Source of the DNA: Silicimonas algicola
Lineage (GTDB): Bacteria; Pseudomonadota; Alphaproteobacteria; Rhodobacterales; Rhodobacteraceae
Reading direction: 5' to 3'
Length of the DNA: 64,000 bases
NCBI RefSeq assembly: GCF_003148765.1
Contig: NZ_QGGV01000001.1
Span: forward strand, 366,001-430,000
Shown here: positions 29,699 through 39,168 of the stretch, piece by piece
Position numbering within the stretch: position 1 is the stretch's first letter
Layout: every line of letters begins with the position of its first letter
Notes under the pieces: generated by a model
Databases searched by the model: none
What the model saw: the letters and a program-made list of their open reading frames with translations, nothing else
Told to the model about the DNA's origin: nothing
Position numbers and translations under genes: made by a program

Positions 29699-30810
29699 CA
29701 GCGAACGCTGAGAGCGTCGTTCAAAACGCCACGAAGGACGTCGGCCGGGACGTCGTCAGCCACGAAGGTCTGTCCGATCCTGCGGGAGAGGATGAAACGC
29801 AGGCGTCCGTCTATGACCTTCTTGTCCTGACCCATCAAGCCGATCAGCGTCTCGGTGTCGGGGAGCTCGCCCGGGATGTCGGACAGGTCCACCTTCATCC
29901 CCATCTCGCGGAGATGCTGGCGCACGCGGCTTGGCTCTTCTTGCGGACAAAGGCCAAGACGTGAAGACAGCTCGAACGCCAGCGCGCAACCGATTGCGAC
30001 ACCTTCGCCGTGAAGAAGCCGGTCGGAATAGCCGGTCGCCTTCTCGAGCGCGTGACAAAAGGTGTGGCCCAGGTTCAGAAGCGCACGGTCTCCCTGCTCG
30101 GTCTCGTCGCGGGCGACGATCTCGGCCTTCATCTCGACCGACCGCCGCACGGCCTGGGCGCGCAGATCGCGGTCGCCCGATGCCAGCGCGGGGCCGTTGG
30201 TCTCGAGCCAATCAAAGAACCCGGCGTCCCCCAGAAGCCCGTACTTCACGACCTCTCCGTAGCCGGCCAGGAAGTCTCGGCGGGGCAGGGTGTCGAGCGC
30301 ATCGATATCGGCAAGGACCAGCGACGGCTGATGAAAGGCACCGACAAGGTTCTTGCCCTGCGGCGAATTTATGCCCGTCTTTCCGCCGACCGAACTGTCG
30401 ACCTGCGCAAGAAGCGAGGTCGGCACTTGCACGAAGCGGATGCCGCGTCGCAGGATCGCCGCCGCAAACCCCCCGAGATCGCCGATCACCCCGCCGCCCA
30501 GCGCGACGAGAACATCGCGGCGCTCGATCTTCTCGGACAAGAGCCACTCCACCGTCCGCTGAAGATTGGCCCAGTTCTTCGTCGCCTCGCCAGGCGGAAG
30601 GGCAAGGGTCGTCGCTACGATCTGCCGCTCGGCCAGCCCGGCCTCCAGCACGGCGCCCTGCGCCTTGGCCACGGTTTCGTCGGTCAGAACGGCCACGCGC
30701 TTCCGGGCCAGAAGCGGAGCGATCTCGGCGCCAGCGCGCGCGATCAGGCCGCGCCCGACGCGGACGTCGTAAGCGCGCTCGCCCAAGGGAACCCGAATGG
30801 TCTCCGTCAT
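29698..30810 (-). CDS. aroB: 3-dehydroquinate synthase
   Basis: The 370-residue enzyme converts DAHP to 3-dehydroquinate, step two of the shikimate pathway. Landmarks include the NAD-binding ALGGGVIGDLGGFAAAILRRGI, VPTSLLAQVDSSVGGKTGIN, GYGEVVKYGLL and zinc ligands in NLGHTFCHALE and LHGEGVAIG. Its start overlaps the aroK stop as ATGA; it lies second in the aroK-aroB-lysR run. Confidence 0.97.
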   Translation of the reverse strand: MTETIRVPLGERAYDVRVGRGLIARAGAEIAPLLARKRVAVLTDETVAKAQGAVLEAGLAERQIVATTLALPPGEATKNWANLQRTVEWLLSEKIERRDVLVALGGGVIGDLGGFAAAILRRGIRFVQVPTSLLAQVDSSVGGKTGINSPQGKNLVGAFHQPSLVLADIDALDTLPRRDFLAGYGEVVKYGLLGDAGFFDWLETNGPALASGDRDLRAQAVRRSVEMKAEIVARDETEQGDRALLNLGHTFCHALEKATGYSDRLLHGEGVAIGCALAFELSSRLGLCPQEEPSRVRQHLREMGMKVDLSDIPGELPDTETLIGLMGQDKKVIDGRLRFILSRRIGQTFVADDVPADVLRGVLNDALSVR

Positions 30811-31394
30811 GATAGCGGCTCCAGAACGTCGGGCCTTGCCTTCAGGGCGGCGAGGACGCGTTCGGTCATGTCTTCGATGGTGTAGCTCGCGTTGGCGTCG
30901 ACGACCACATCGGCCATGGCATAGACCGGGTCGCGTTCGGCCTGGATCGCCGCCAGTGTCGCCTTGGGATCGGGCGTCCGCAGTAGGGGCCGCGTCGACT
31001 TGTGCTTCACCCGCTGCCACAGGAGGTCGAGTTCCGCCCTCAGCCAGACCGAGATTCCGCGCGTCGAGATCATCTCGCGGTTCTGCGCCCTGAGGAACGC
31101 GCCGCCGCCGGTCGACAGCACACTCGGCGGACCTTCAAGGAGACGGCCGATGACCTGCGTCTCGCGCTCGCGAAAAAAAGGCTCTCCGTCACGCGCGAAG
31201 ATCTCGGCGATGCTCTGGTTTGCTGCGCGTTCGATTTCGACATCGCTGTCCAGAAACGGGACGTCCAGCCGCCGCGCGAGCGCCGTGCCGATGGCGGTCT
31301 TGCCCGCGCCCATCATTCCGACGAGGGCGATGGTTTTCTTGAGCCGCGATGGCAATTCGGCAGCGTCCTGAGCAACATTCCGGGTCCGCCGCAC
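30807..31394 (-). CDS. aroK: shikimate kinase
   Basis: This 195-residue P-loop kinase phosphorylates shikimate. It has the Walker A loop GMMGAGKT (near residues 26-33), the shikimate-binding DSDVEIERA, the FFRERET and LSTGGGAF motifs and the lid arginine in KSTRPLL. The N-terminal 15 residues are not conserved and a start slightly downstream is possible. It is first in the aroK-aroB-lysR run and divergent from the xerD operon. Confidence 0.95.
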   Translation of the reverse strand: MRRTRNVAQDAAELPSRLKKTIALVGMMGAGKTAIGTALARRLDVPFLDSDVEIERAANQSIAEIFARDGEPFFRERETQVIGRLLEGPPSVLSTGGGAFLRAQNREMISTRGISVWLRAELDLLWQRVKHKSTRPLLRTPDPKATLAAIQAERDPVYAMADVVVDANASYTIEDMTERVLAALKARPDVLEPLS

Positions 31395-31501
31395 TGAATG
31401 GCGTGATCTTCCGGAAAAGACCAGTTATAAATCGGGAAAGAACCGCGTTCACGCGGCAGAGACCCCATGTGTTCGGGGCAGAGGCAGAAGGTTTTGTGGG
31501 A

Positions 31502-31636
31502 ATGCTGCGACTGCTGAAGATACTCTTTACTCTGGCCGTGCTCGTCGGCACGGCAGTGCTGGGCTACGCCTATCTCGGCGATCTCTCGCCTCAGCAGACG
31601 GACGTGAGCCAGCCGGTTGTTCTGGATGGCAACTGA
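31502..31636 (+). CDS. 44-residue single-span membrane protein
   Basis: MLRLLKILFTLAVLVGTAVLGYAYLGDLSP forms one membrane span with a short polar tail (residues 27-44). The gene starts 107 bases from aroK, in the divergent promoter region, and its last 11 bases overlap the next gene's start, suggesting translational coupling. Function is unknown. Confidence 0.65.
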   Translation: MLRLLKILFTLAVLVGTAVLGYAYLGDLSPQQTDVSQPVVLDGN

Positions 31637-33176
31637 CGGGCGGAACGTGGGCCGTGGTGCCGTCCTTGCGGTCGCGGCGCTTCTGGCCGGGACGGTGGTG
31701 CAGGCCGCCGAGGACGCACCCTTGTCGGCTATCGACTGGCTGTCCGATTCCATTGACCTGCCCGAGACAGTCGCCGCTCCAGCGGAAGAAGCGCCTGCAA
31801 GCCTGCCTCCCGCCATCGCCGTCGCACCGATCGAGGCGGCTGGACCCGACCGGGCGGGCCTTGTCGATGCGCGGACCTTGGGCCTCGCGCCCGACATCTG
31901 GGGCCGCTCCTCGGCTGCCGATCTCGCCCGCGCCATTTCGGCCTTGCCCGACGGCGCGTCTGGTCCTCCGTCGCTGCGCCGTTTCCTGCACGATCTCATG
32001 GTCGTCCGTCTGGACCCGCCGGTGGATGCGATGGTCGACGACAGCCTCTATCTCGCGCGGATCGACCGTCTTCTTGGCGTGGGACATCTCGACGCCGCCG
32101 ACGCGCTGATCCGCGAAGCCGGGGCGCCCGAACCAAAACGCTTCCGACGTGCCTTCGATATCGCCCTTCTGAAGGGGACCGAAACAAACGCCTGCCTCGA
32201 CATCGACGAGACGCCCGACATTTCGCCGACCTACATGGCGCGTATCTTCTGCCTCGCCCGTCTCGGTAAGTGGGACGTGGCGGCCCTGACGCTCGGCAAT
32301 GCCCAGGCGCTTGGAATACTCAGCGACGACGAGGATGCGTTGATGCGTCATTTCCTCGACCCCGAGCTTTTCGAAGGCGAGCCGATCCCGCCGGCGCCCA
32401 CGCTTCCCACGCCTCTGCAGTTCCGCATCTACGAAGCCGTGGGCGAGCGTATCCCGACCGACAGGCTCCCCGTCGCCTTCACCGCCGCCGATCTGACCGA
32501 CACCGTGGGCTGGCAGGCCCGTGTCCGCGCGGCGGAACGCTTGGCTGCGGTCGATGCCATGTCCGTGGCAACACTTCTGGGCGTCTTCTCCGAGCGGAAG
32601 GCGGCTGCATCTGGCGGTGTCTGGGACCGCGTGGCAAAGCTGCACGCGGCTGACGAGGCTATCAGGTCGCAGGACGTCGACGCCGTCACTGAAACATTGC
32701 CCGACGCCTTCGAAGCCGCGGCCGAAGGTGGCTATGCGCCAGGCTTCGCCGCCTGGGCCGCGCCGCGGCTTTCCTCGCTCGATCTGAAGGGTCCGGCTGC
32801 GCACGTTGCATTCGAGATAGCCCTTCTCGCCGCAAGCCCCGACATCGCAGCGCGCTTTGCCACACAGTCGCGCGAAGACAAGTTTCTCCTGGATCTCGCC
32901 ACCGGACAGGGGGGGACGCCGCCCGGCTTCGCGCCCCTCGACCGTGCCGCACTGCGCGGTCTGTCGGCTCTTGGCCCCGGCGAGGCTTACAAGGCTCTGG
33001 TCGAGGACAGCCGCGCGGGCGAGGCGCTTTTGCGCGCCGTCTCCCAGCTCATGGACGGCGCGGCCGGCAATCCCGACCTGACGGCGCAATCGCTCGCGCT
33101 TCTGCGGCATCTGGGGCTAGAGGCACTGGCAAGACAGGTGGCGGTGGAACTCGTCCTGATGGAAGGAGCCGCATGA
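31626..33176 (+). CDS. exported hypothetical protein upstream of xerD
   Basis: The 516-residue product has a signal peptide (GRGAVLAVAALLAGTVVQA, cleavage near residue 27). A long, helical, alanine-rich mature region follows, with repeated units such as ARIDRLLGVGHLDAADALIREAG and ARIFCLARLGKWDVAALTLGNAQALG. The layout suggests an alpha-solenoid protein in the periplasm. I recognise no named domain. It overlaps both the small membrane-protein gene before it and xerD (ATGA) after it, so all three are translated from one mRNA. Confidence 0.75.
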   Translation: MATDGRNVGRGAVLAVAALLAGTVVQAAEDAPLSAIDWLSDSIDLPETVAAPAEEAPASLPPAIAVAPIEAAGPDRAGLVDARTLGLAPDIWGRSSAADLARAISALPDGASGPPSLRRFLHDLMVVRLDPPVDAMVDDSLYLARIDRLLGVGHLDAADALIREAGAPEPKRFRRAFDIALLKGTETNACLDIDETPDISPTYMARIFCLARLGKWDVAALTLGNAQALGILSDDEDALMRHFLDPELFEGEPIPPAPTLPTPLQFRIYEAVGERIPTDRLPVAFTAADLTDTVGWQARVRAAERLAAVDAMSVATLLGVFSERKAAASGGVWDRVAKLHAADEAIRSQDVDAVTETLPDAFEAAAEGGYAPGFAAWAAPRLSSLDLKGPAAHVAFEIALLAASPDIAARFATQSREDKFLLDLATGQGGTPPGFAPLDRAALRGLSALGPGEAYKALVEDSRAGEALLRAVSQLMDGAAGNPDLTAQSLALLRHLGLEALARQVAVELVLMEGAA

Positions 33177-34102
33177 GCGTCGAACACCGCATCTCGGCCT
33201 TTCTCGACGCGCAGGCGGCCGAGCTGGACGCAGCCGTCAACACCCGGCTGGCCTATGCGCGCGACCTCAAGGACTTCGCCGCCTGGATGAAGGGGCGCGG
33301 CACAGGCGCGCTCGAGGCAAGCCAGGACCAGATCGAGACCTACCTCATCCACCTCGAGGCTCAAGGGTTGTCGCGGGCGACGCGCGCGCGCCGCCTGTCC
33401 GCAGTCCGGCAGTTTTTCCGCTTCGCTTTCGAGGAAGGCTGGCGCACGGACAATCCCGCGATCCGCATCAAGGGTCCGGCGAAGGAGAAGCGGCTGCCGA
33501 AGATCCTCACCGAGGCCGAGGTCGACTGCCTTCTGGAGGCGGCCCGCACCACGGGCCGCGTGCCGGACCGCACGCGAAACACCTGCCTCGTCGAAGTCCT
33601 GTACGCCACGGGTATGCGCGTGAGTGAACTCGTCTCGCTTCCCGTTTCAGCTGCGCGCGGCGACCCGCGCGTTCTGCTCGTCCGCGGGAAGGGCGGGAAG
33701 GAGCGGATGGTTCCTCTTTCGCCGCCCGCGCGGAAGGCGCTGGCCGCGTGGCTGACATATCGCGACGAAATCGCTGAGGCCGCCCGGACTGAAAAGGGGA
33801 CGCCCGGCTCGCGCTTCCTTTTTCCGTCGCGTGGCAAGGAAGGGCACCTGACGCGGCACCGCTTCTACCTGCTCATCAAGGAGCTTGCCGTCGCGGGCGG
33901 AGTGATGGCCTCCAAGGTCACACCCCATACCCTCCGCCATGCGTTCGCGACGCATCTTCTTGCCCGAGGTGCCGACCTCCGCGCGATCCAGACGCTTCTG
34001 GGCCATGCAGACGTCTCGACGACCGAGATCTACACGCATGTGCTGGAGGACAGGCTTAAAGACCTCGTCCTCGACCATCATCCTTTGGCAGCCGACGGCT
34101 GA
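33173..34102 (+). CDS. xerD: tyrosine recombinase XerD
   Basis: The 309-residue recombinase has an N-terminal SAM-like core-binding domain (residues 1-95) and a C-terminal catalytic domain with the full active-site set: R in ATGMRVSEL, K in VRGKGGKERMVPL, HxxR in TPHTLRHAFATH, H in LLGHADVSTTEIYTHV and Y in the same block. With XerC it resolves chromosome dimers at dif; family features and operon context favour the housekeeping enzyme over a phage integrase. It ends inside the converging phosphoesterase gene by 25 bases. Confidence 0.92.
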   Translation: MSVEHRISAFLDAQAAELDAAVNTRLAYARDLKDFAAWMKGRGTGALEASQDQIETYLIHLEAQGLSRATRARRLSAVRQFFRFAFEEGWRTDNPAIRIKGPAKEKRLPKILTEAEVDCLLEAARTTGRVPDRTRNTCLVEVLYATGMRVSELVSLPVSAARGDPRVLLVRGKGGKERMVPLSPPARKALAAWLTYRDEIAEAARTEKGTPGSRFLFPSRGKEGHLTRHRFYLLIKELAVAGGVMASKVTPHTLRHAFATHLLARGADLRAIQTLLGHADVSTTEIYTHVLEDRLKDLVLDHHPLAADG

Positions 34103-34884
34103 CGGCGAATTTCCTCCGGGAGGACGTCTTCCGAGGGCCAGATGCCGTTGGCTAGCGTCAATTCATAGCCTTGGGTCAGTCCCTTTCGTTCCATCGCCGC
34201 CAGCGCGCCAGTGTGATCGTAGGACAGCCGCTGGACCACCACCTCTCCGGCATCGAGAACGGCGTACCGCGTCTCGGGGCGTCCGTCGTGGGGCGGCAGG
34301 CCAATGACGCCCGCGTTGATCCAATGACGCCCCGCGACCCGCCGCTGAAACGCGATACCGCAATGTCCCGCGACAATCCCGTCTACAGGCCCCACCACGG
34401 CTTCGACCGCCTGTATCTCTTCTGCGAAGTGTCCTTCCGGCGATGACGGCCAGATGAAGCGCGAGATTTCCGTAGCGCCCCCGTGGATCACGGCATACCG
34501 TCGCCCGTCCTGTTCGAAGACGCCCATGTCAGGGAGGTCGGCCATCCATGCGCGTGCCGTCTCGTCGCAAGCCTCGAGTGCCGCAGGATACCAGCCGCGC
34601 GAAAGAAGGTCGCAGGCGCTGCCGGTTTCGAAACCGCAGCCGCAATCCTCCGCTCCCCGTGCGACCTGGCGTTCGCAATTGCCGGCCACGACCGGTAGTC
34701 CCGCCTCGCGCACCAAGGCGACGGTGGCGGCAGCGTCCGCCCCGTAGGCCACGACATCGCCGGTGCAAATTGCGGCAAGGCCGCGTGTCTCGGCTAGAAA
34801 AGCTTCGGTCGCCTGGAGGTTGGAATAAGGTCCGCCAAAGAGCGCCACCGGCCCGGAGATGCGCCCGAAGTCTGCGATGCGCAT
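34078..34884 (-). CDS. metallophosphoesterase family protein
   Basis: This 268-residue calcineurin-like phosphoesterase (YfcE/DUF2436-type outline) has a metal site in ICTGDVVAYGADA, VVAGNCERQV, AVIHGGATEISRF, GHCGIAF and INAGVIGLPPHDGRP. The first metal-binding block is degenerate (ALFGGPYSNLQA in place of DxHxN), so the active site deviates from the canonical two-metal arrangement. GGGAGAG is the ribosome binding site; an upstream in-frame ATG is 13 residues earlier. Substrate unknown. Confidence 0.8.
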   Translation of the reverse strand: MRIADFGRISGPVALFGGPYSNLQATEAFLAETRGLAAICTGDVVAYGADAAATVALVREAGLPVVAGNCERQVARGAEDCGCGFETGSACDLLSRGWYPAALEACDETARAWMADLPDMGVFEQDGRRYAVIHGGATEISRFIWPSSPEGHFAEEIQAVEAVVGPVDGIVAGHCGIAFQRRVAGRHWINAGVIGLPPHDGRPETRYAVLDAGEVVVQRLSYDHTGALAAMERKGLTQGYELTLANGIWPSEDVLPEEIRRQPSAAKG

Positions 34885-34955
34885 GGCCTGCTCTCCCTTG
34901 AACGCGCGTGGTCCAAGCCTCATAAGAACTGAAATTCCAAGGAACGCAAAGCCAG

Positions 34956-36263
34956 ATGGACAGCGTAGCGACGCCCCTCGACGCCACCTACTGGATCGTC
35001 TCCGGAGCGATCCTGCTTCTTCTCGTCATGTCGGCCTTCTTCTCGGGGTCTGAGACGGCCCTGACCGCTGCCTCTCGCGGTAAGTTGAAGTCCCGCGCCG
35101 AAAAAGGAGACCGCGGTGCCGAGCGCGCGCTCGTTGTCACCGAGGACAGCGAACGGCTGATCGGGTCGGTTCTCCTGGGGAACAACCTCGTCAACATCTC
35201 GGCGACGTCACTTGCCACTTCGCTTTTCACCCGCGCTTTCGGGGACAGCGGCGTGGCCCTGGCGACGCTCGTGATGACGCTTCTGGTCCTGATCTTCGCC
35301 GAGGTCCTCCCTAAGACTTACGCCATCTCGAACGCCGAGACGGCGGCGGCACGGGTCGCGCGTCCCATTCAGGCGGTGATCTTCCTGCTCGCTCCCGTCG
35401 TCGGAGCCGTACGGGCCATCGTGCGCGGCCTTCTCTACGTCGTCGGTGTCCGCGTCGATCCCGACAGCCGGATCCTGTCGGTCCACGAAGAGATTGCGGG
35501 CGCTCTGCAACTCGGCCATTCCGAAGGCGTCCTCGAGAAAGAGCACCGGGACCGCATTCTGGGCGCCCTCGACCTTGGAGAGCGGACAGTGGAGGAAATC
35601 ATGCTCCATCGCTCGAAGATCGCCATGATCGATGCCGATCTGCCCCCGCGCGAGATCCTGGAAATCTGTCTCAACTCCTCGCACACGCGGTTGCCGATCT
35701 TTCGCAACGAGCAGGAGAACATCATCGGGGTCCTCCACGCCAAGGACCTGCTGCGCGCCATTTACGCCCGCTACGCCGCGGTCCAGCCAAACAACGAACC
35801 CTTCGAGGGCTTCGACGTCATGGACGTGGCGATGGAGCCCTACTTCGTCCCCGAGACGGCGACGCTCGATGACCAGATGCGCCAGTTCCTGCGGCGCGCC
35901 ACGCATTTCGCGCTGGTGGTCGATGAATACGGTACGCTTCAGGGACTTCTGACGCTGGAGGATATCCTCGAGGAGATCGTGGGCGAGATCACCGACGAAT
36001 TTGACATCGACGAAGACCACCCGATCCGCCGGACCGAAGCCGGAGACGTTCTCGTCGACGGCGCCATGACCATACGGGACATCAACCGCGCGATGGACTG
36101 GCAACTGCCGGACGACGAGGCGAACACCATCGCCGGCCTCGTCATCCACGAGGCGCAGACGATCCCGGTCAAGGGTCAGGTCTTCTCGTTCCACGGTTTC
36201 CGTTTCGAGATTCTCGACCGGCGGGAAAACCGCATCACTCGGCTGAAGATCCGAAAACTCTAG
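34956..36263 (+). CDS. CNNM/CorC-type transmembrane CBS protein (HlyC/CorC family)
   Basis: This 435-residue protein has an N-terminal DUF21 membrane domain with four segments (SGAILLLLVMSAFFSGSETALTAASR, LIGSVLLGNNLVNISATSLATSLF). Two CBS domains follow (VEEIMLHRSKIAMIDAD and MDVAMEPYFVPETATL), then a C-terminal CorC_HlyC domain. Bacterial CorC proteins of this layout act as Mg2+ exporters. The tiny gap to the thermonuclease gene on the other strand is convergent. No other Mg genes are nearby. Confidence 0.9.
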   Translation: MDSVATPLDATYWIVSGAILLLLVMSAFFSGSETALTAASRGKLKSRAEKGDRGAERALVVTEDSERLIGSVLLGNNLVNISATSLATSLFTRAFGDSGVALATLVMTLLVLIFAEVLPKTYAISNAETAAARVARPIQAVIFLLAPVVGAVRAIVRGLLYVVGVRVDPDSRILSVHEEIAGALQLGHSEGVLEKEHRDRILGALDLGERTVEEIMLHRSKIAMIDADLPPREILEICLNSSHTRLPIFRNEQENIIGVLHAKDLLRAIYARYAAVQPNNEPFEGFDVMDVAMEPYFVPETATLDDQMRQFLRRATHFALVVDEYGTLQGLLTLEDILEEIVGEITDEFDIDEDHPIRRTEAGDVLVDGAMTIRDINRAMDWQLPDDEANTIAGLVIHEAQTIPVKGQVFSFHGFRFEILDRRENRITRLKIRKL

Positions 36264-36264
36264 G

Positions 36265-36891
36265 TCAATGCAGACGCCGCGCGTCGGCTTTCTGGCGGCC
36301 CGCGGCTCGCCACAGCCGTTTGCGGACGCCATCTGGCTCATGGCAAGCGTACCTGCCGCCCGAGAACGCTGCCCAATCGAGCGCCAGTCCCTGCTTCACC
36401 AGCTCCTCGGCCAGATCGCGACCGTCTGGTAGCGTGCAGACGGCAACCACGCGATCGTGGGACAACTCGCCCGAAACCTTGGCTGTCACGATCTGGCCCT
36501 TGCAGAGAGCCACCATCGCCCACTTGGCTTTCAATCCCCACGGATGATCCAGTTCCGGCGCGTCGATCCCCGCCAGCCGGATATGGACACTGTCGATGAC
36601 GATCGTGTCGCCGTCGATGACCCAGCACTTGCCTTTGAAAAGGTGTGGGCCATTCCGTCGCGCATGCGCCGCCACCGCATGCGCTCGCGTCGCACGCTCT
36701 TCGCGGCGCGGGTATGGCGATGCAGCGGAGAGCTTGAACTCCGGTCGGGGAACGGTGACCGCCCGAGACGTCGGAGTGGAGCGTGGCCTTGTCGGCATAT
36801 TCCGAACAACGTCGCGCACGACGATGTCGGGTGGACCACGACGCGAAGGCGCTCGCGTCAGCGGACGGAACAGGAAGGCCAGAAAACCCAT
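36265..36891 (-). CDS. thermonuclease-family protein
   Basis: The 208-residue protein has a staphylococcal-nuclease-like domain in its second half: CWVIDGDTIVIDSVHIRLAGIDAPELDHPWGLKAKW. This preserves the Ca2+-binding D and the R of RLAGIDAPE; LVKQGLALDW is also typical. The N-terminal 80 residues are basic and possibly hydrophobic at the very start (MGFLAFLFRPL). It could be a nuclease or a nuclease-fold protein. It lies downstream of the OmpA-like motor gene on the same strand, with 127 bases between them. Confidence 0.82.
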   Translation of the reverse strand: MGFLAFLFRPLTRAPSRRGPPDIVVRDVVRNMPTRPRSTPTSRAVTVPRPEFKLSAASPYPRREERATRAHAVAAHARRNGPHLFKGKCWVIDGDTIVIDSVHIRLAGIDAPELDHPWGLKAKWAMVALCKGQIVTAKVSGELSHDRVVAVCTLPDGRDLAEELVKQGLALDWAAFSGGRYACHEPDGVRKRLWRAAGRQKADARRLH

Positions 36892-37017
36892 GTCGCACCG
36901 ATACTTGCCGCCCCATCGACAAGGTTAACGCGATTCTCGGCTGGTTCGGGCTGAACACACTGTTTCAGCACTTGGACACAACAGGCTGTCGCAGTCCCGC
37001 ACCAGACCGCAAGCGGC

Positions 37018-39165
37018 CTACCGTTCTGTCAGCTTCAGTTCGATCCTGCGGTTGGCCGCGCGCGCCTCGGGCGTATCGGAGGGATCGACGGGGCGGTATT
37101 CACCGAACCCCGTTGCGGCAAGGCGTTCGGGCGGGAAGCCAAGCGCGTCGGTCATGTATTTCACCACCGACAGTGCGCGAGCCTGGCTCAATTCCCAGTT
37201 GTCGGTGAAGGCGCCGCCCCCGGACAAGGGAACGTTATCGGTGTGACCATCGACGCGGATGATCCAGTCGATGCCTTCCGGGATGTCATCCGCGACATCG
37301 GCGAGGAGTCCCGCGACCTGGGCGATCGACGAGCGCCCTGCGGGGGACAGCGTGGCCGAAGCGCTTTCGAACAACACCTCGGACGAGAAGACAAAGCGAT
37401 CGCCCACGATCTGCACGCCTTCGCGGTCGTCCAGAAGGCGTCGCAGGGTGCCGAAGAATTCCGAGCGGTAGTCGGCAAGGTCAGCGACCTCACTGGTGAG
37501 CCGCTCGGCTTCGAGGCGCAATCTTTCGGCTTCGGCAGCCTCGAGTTCGGCGCGTTTCTTCTCCTCGGCGGCGGCGCGAGCCAGCGCCTGGTTGAGCTGC
37601 GTGCCGAGATTTTCGATCCGGATCTTCGACGTGCTATCCCGCTCGGCGGCGCTGTCGAGAAGGCCCTGCAGGCCATCGAGTTCGGCACGCAGCGTGGCGA
37701 CCTGCTGGTTCAGCGCCTCGACCTCACGCTGCGCGTCCGCCGAGACGGCCTCTTCCTCGGCAAGTTGCTTGCGGGCGGTGGACAGAAGCGTTGCCTGACG
37801 CTCCGCCTCGGTCATCTGCTCGATGCCGGCGTTCTCGGCGGCGATCTTCGCGGCAAGAGCAGCGGCCAGACGCTCTCTCAGGGTCGACGCATCGACGTTC
37901 GCCGCCTTCAGGCCTTCGACCTCAGCCCGAAGCGCATCGCGTTCGGTCATCAGCGCGGCCAGTTGCATGTCGCGCTCGCCGGACGCGGCGTCCATTTGGG
38001 CAACGCGAGCTTCGGATTCCGACAGCCTCGTCCGAAGCGTTTCGATTTCGGCGGCAGCAGTGTCGTTCTGGGTCTGAAGCAGCGTCAGCCTGTCCTCGAG
38101 GTCGGTCGCCGCAAGTTCCGTCTCGCTCAGACCGGCCTCGGCCGCCTCCATTCGGATCAGGGCGTCGGCGAGTTTGGCGTCGAGTTCTTCCTCGACGGAG
38201 TTGGCGGCGGCCAGAAGCGTCAGTGTCTCTTCGGCCTTCTTCCGCTGTTCCTCCAGAGCGAGTGACATCGCCGTCAACTCGGCATCGGCCGACTTCAACC
38301 TCTCGCGCAGGGCCTCTGCCGCCGCGGCTTCGGCCAGCCTCGCCTTTTCCTCGTCGGTGAGCGCCGCCTGGGCCTCGGCCAGTCTCACCCTGAGCGTCTC
38401 TGCCGCAGCCGCCTCGGCAAGCCGCGCGGCTTCGGTCGCGTCGAGTTCTGCCTGGACGCGCTCGGCGTCTTCGACAGCCGTGGTCAATTCCGCCTCGCGC
38501 GTCTCGGCTGCCGTCAGGGCCGCCAGAGCCGAGGCCAGCGACGTCTCCCGCTCCTGAGCCTCGGCTTGCAGATCGGCGGTCAAGGCCTCCAGCGCCTCGC
38601 GGCGGGCGGCCGCAAGCCGGGCCTCCTCGGCCTGGGCGTCGATCTCGTCGCGGGCCTGCGCGAGGGCAAGCTGCATCGCTTCCTGTTCGCTGATCAGCCT
38701 CGCACGCGCGGCTTCCAGATCCTCGACCGTCGCCGTCAGGCGCTCGCCCTCGGCGCGCGCGTCGTCGCGCTGTGCAAGAAGGGTCGCCACCTGGTCCTCG
38801 AAACTTGCTATGGCGGCGTCTCGCTCGGCCAGTGTGCGGGACTGGGCGTCGACTTGCCCCGTCAGGTTGGCGATCAGCGCTGTCTGACGGTCGCTTTCCG
38901 ACTGGAGACTCGCGATGTCGTCCTCCAGCCGAGCCGTCTGCTGTTGCGACAGACCAAGCGCCTGGCTCAGTGCCGTGACCTCGGAGGCCAGCTTGTCCAA
39001 TTCGCTTTCCTGCCCGGTGATCGTCTCGCGCAGCACACCCTGCACGATCATGAAGATCGTGAGCACGAACATCAGCACGAGAAGAAGCGCCGTCATGGCA
39101 TCGACGAACCCCGGCCAGATCGTGGCCGACATCTGCCTTCCGCCCGAGCGTCGCGACAAGGCCAT
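37018..39165 (-). CDS. long coiled-coil OmpA/MotB-like protein
   Basis: The 715-residue protein has one N-terminal membrane helix (FVDAMTALLLVLMFVLTIFMIV, with an aspartate just before it as in MotB/ZorB). A very long alpha-helical coiled coil rich in A/E/L/R follows (residues about 50-570), then a C-terminal OmpA-like peptidoglycan-binding domain: DWIIRVDGHTDNVPLSGG and SVVKYMTDALGFPPERLAATGFGEYRPV ending RRIELKLTER. It should span from inner membrane to peptidoglycan. It is 3 bases from the upstream ExbB/MotA-like gene, so they form a motor pair. Confidence 0.9.
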   Translation of the reverse strand: MALSRRSGGRQMSATIWPGFVDAMTALLLVLMFVLTIFMIVQGVLRETITGQESELDKLASEVTALSQALGLSQQQTARLEDDIASLQSESDRQTALIANLTGQVDAQSRTLAERDAAIASFEDQVATLLAQRDDARAEGERLTATVEDLEAARARLISEQEAMQLALAQARDEIDAQAEEARLAAARREALEALTADLQAEAQERETSLASALAALTAAETREAELTTAVEDAERVQAELDATEAARLAEAAAAETLRVRLAEAQAALTDEEKARLAEAAAAEALRERLKSADAELTAMSLALEEQRKKAEETLTLLAAANSVEEELDAKLADALIRMEAAEAGLSETELAATDLEDRLTLLQTQNDTAAAEIETLRTRLSESEARVAQMDAASGERDMQLAALMTERDALRAEVEGLKAANVDASTLRERLAAALAAKIAAENAGIEQMTEAERQATLLSTARKQLAEEEAVSADAQREVEALNQQVATLRAELDGLQGLLDSAAERDSTSKIRIENLGTQLNQALARAAAEEKKRAELEAAEAERLRLEAERLTSEVADLADYRSEFFGTLRRLLDDREGVQIVGDRFVFSSEVLFESASATLSPAGRSSIAQVAGLLADVADDIPEGIDWIIRVDGHTDNVPLSGGGAFTDNWELSQARALSVVKYMTDALGFPPERLAATGFGEYRPVDPSDTPEARAANRRIELKLTER

Positions 39166-39168
39166 GCG

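Noticed and set aside
33173-34102. Phage integrase or integration site
   Set aside because: The recombinase is of XerD type, with housekeeping neighbours and no att-like repeats, tRNA or phage genes around it.
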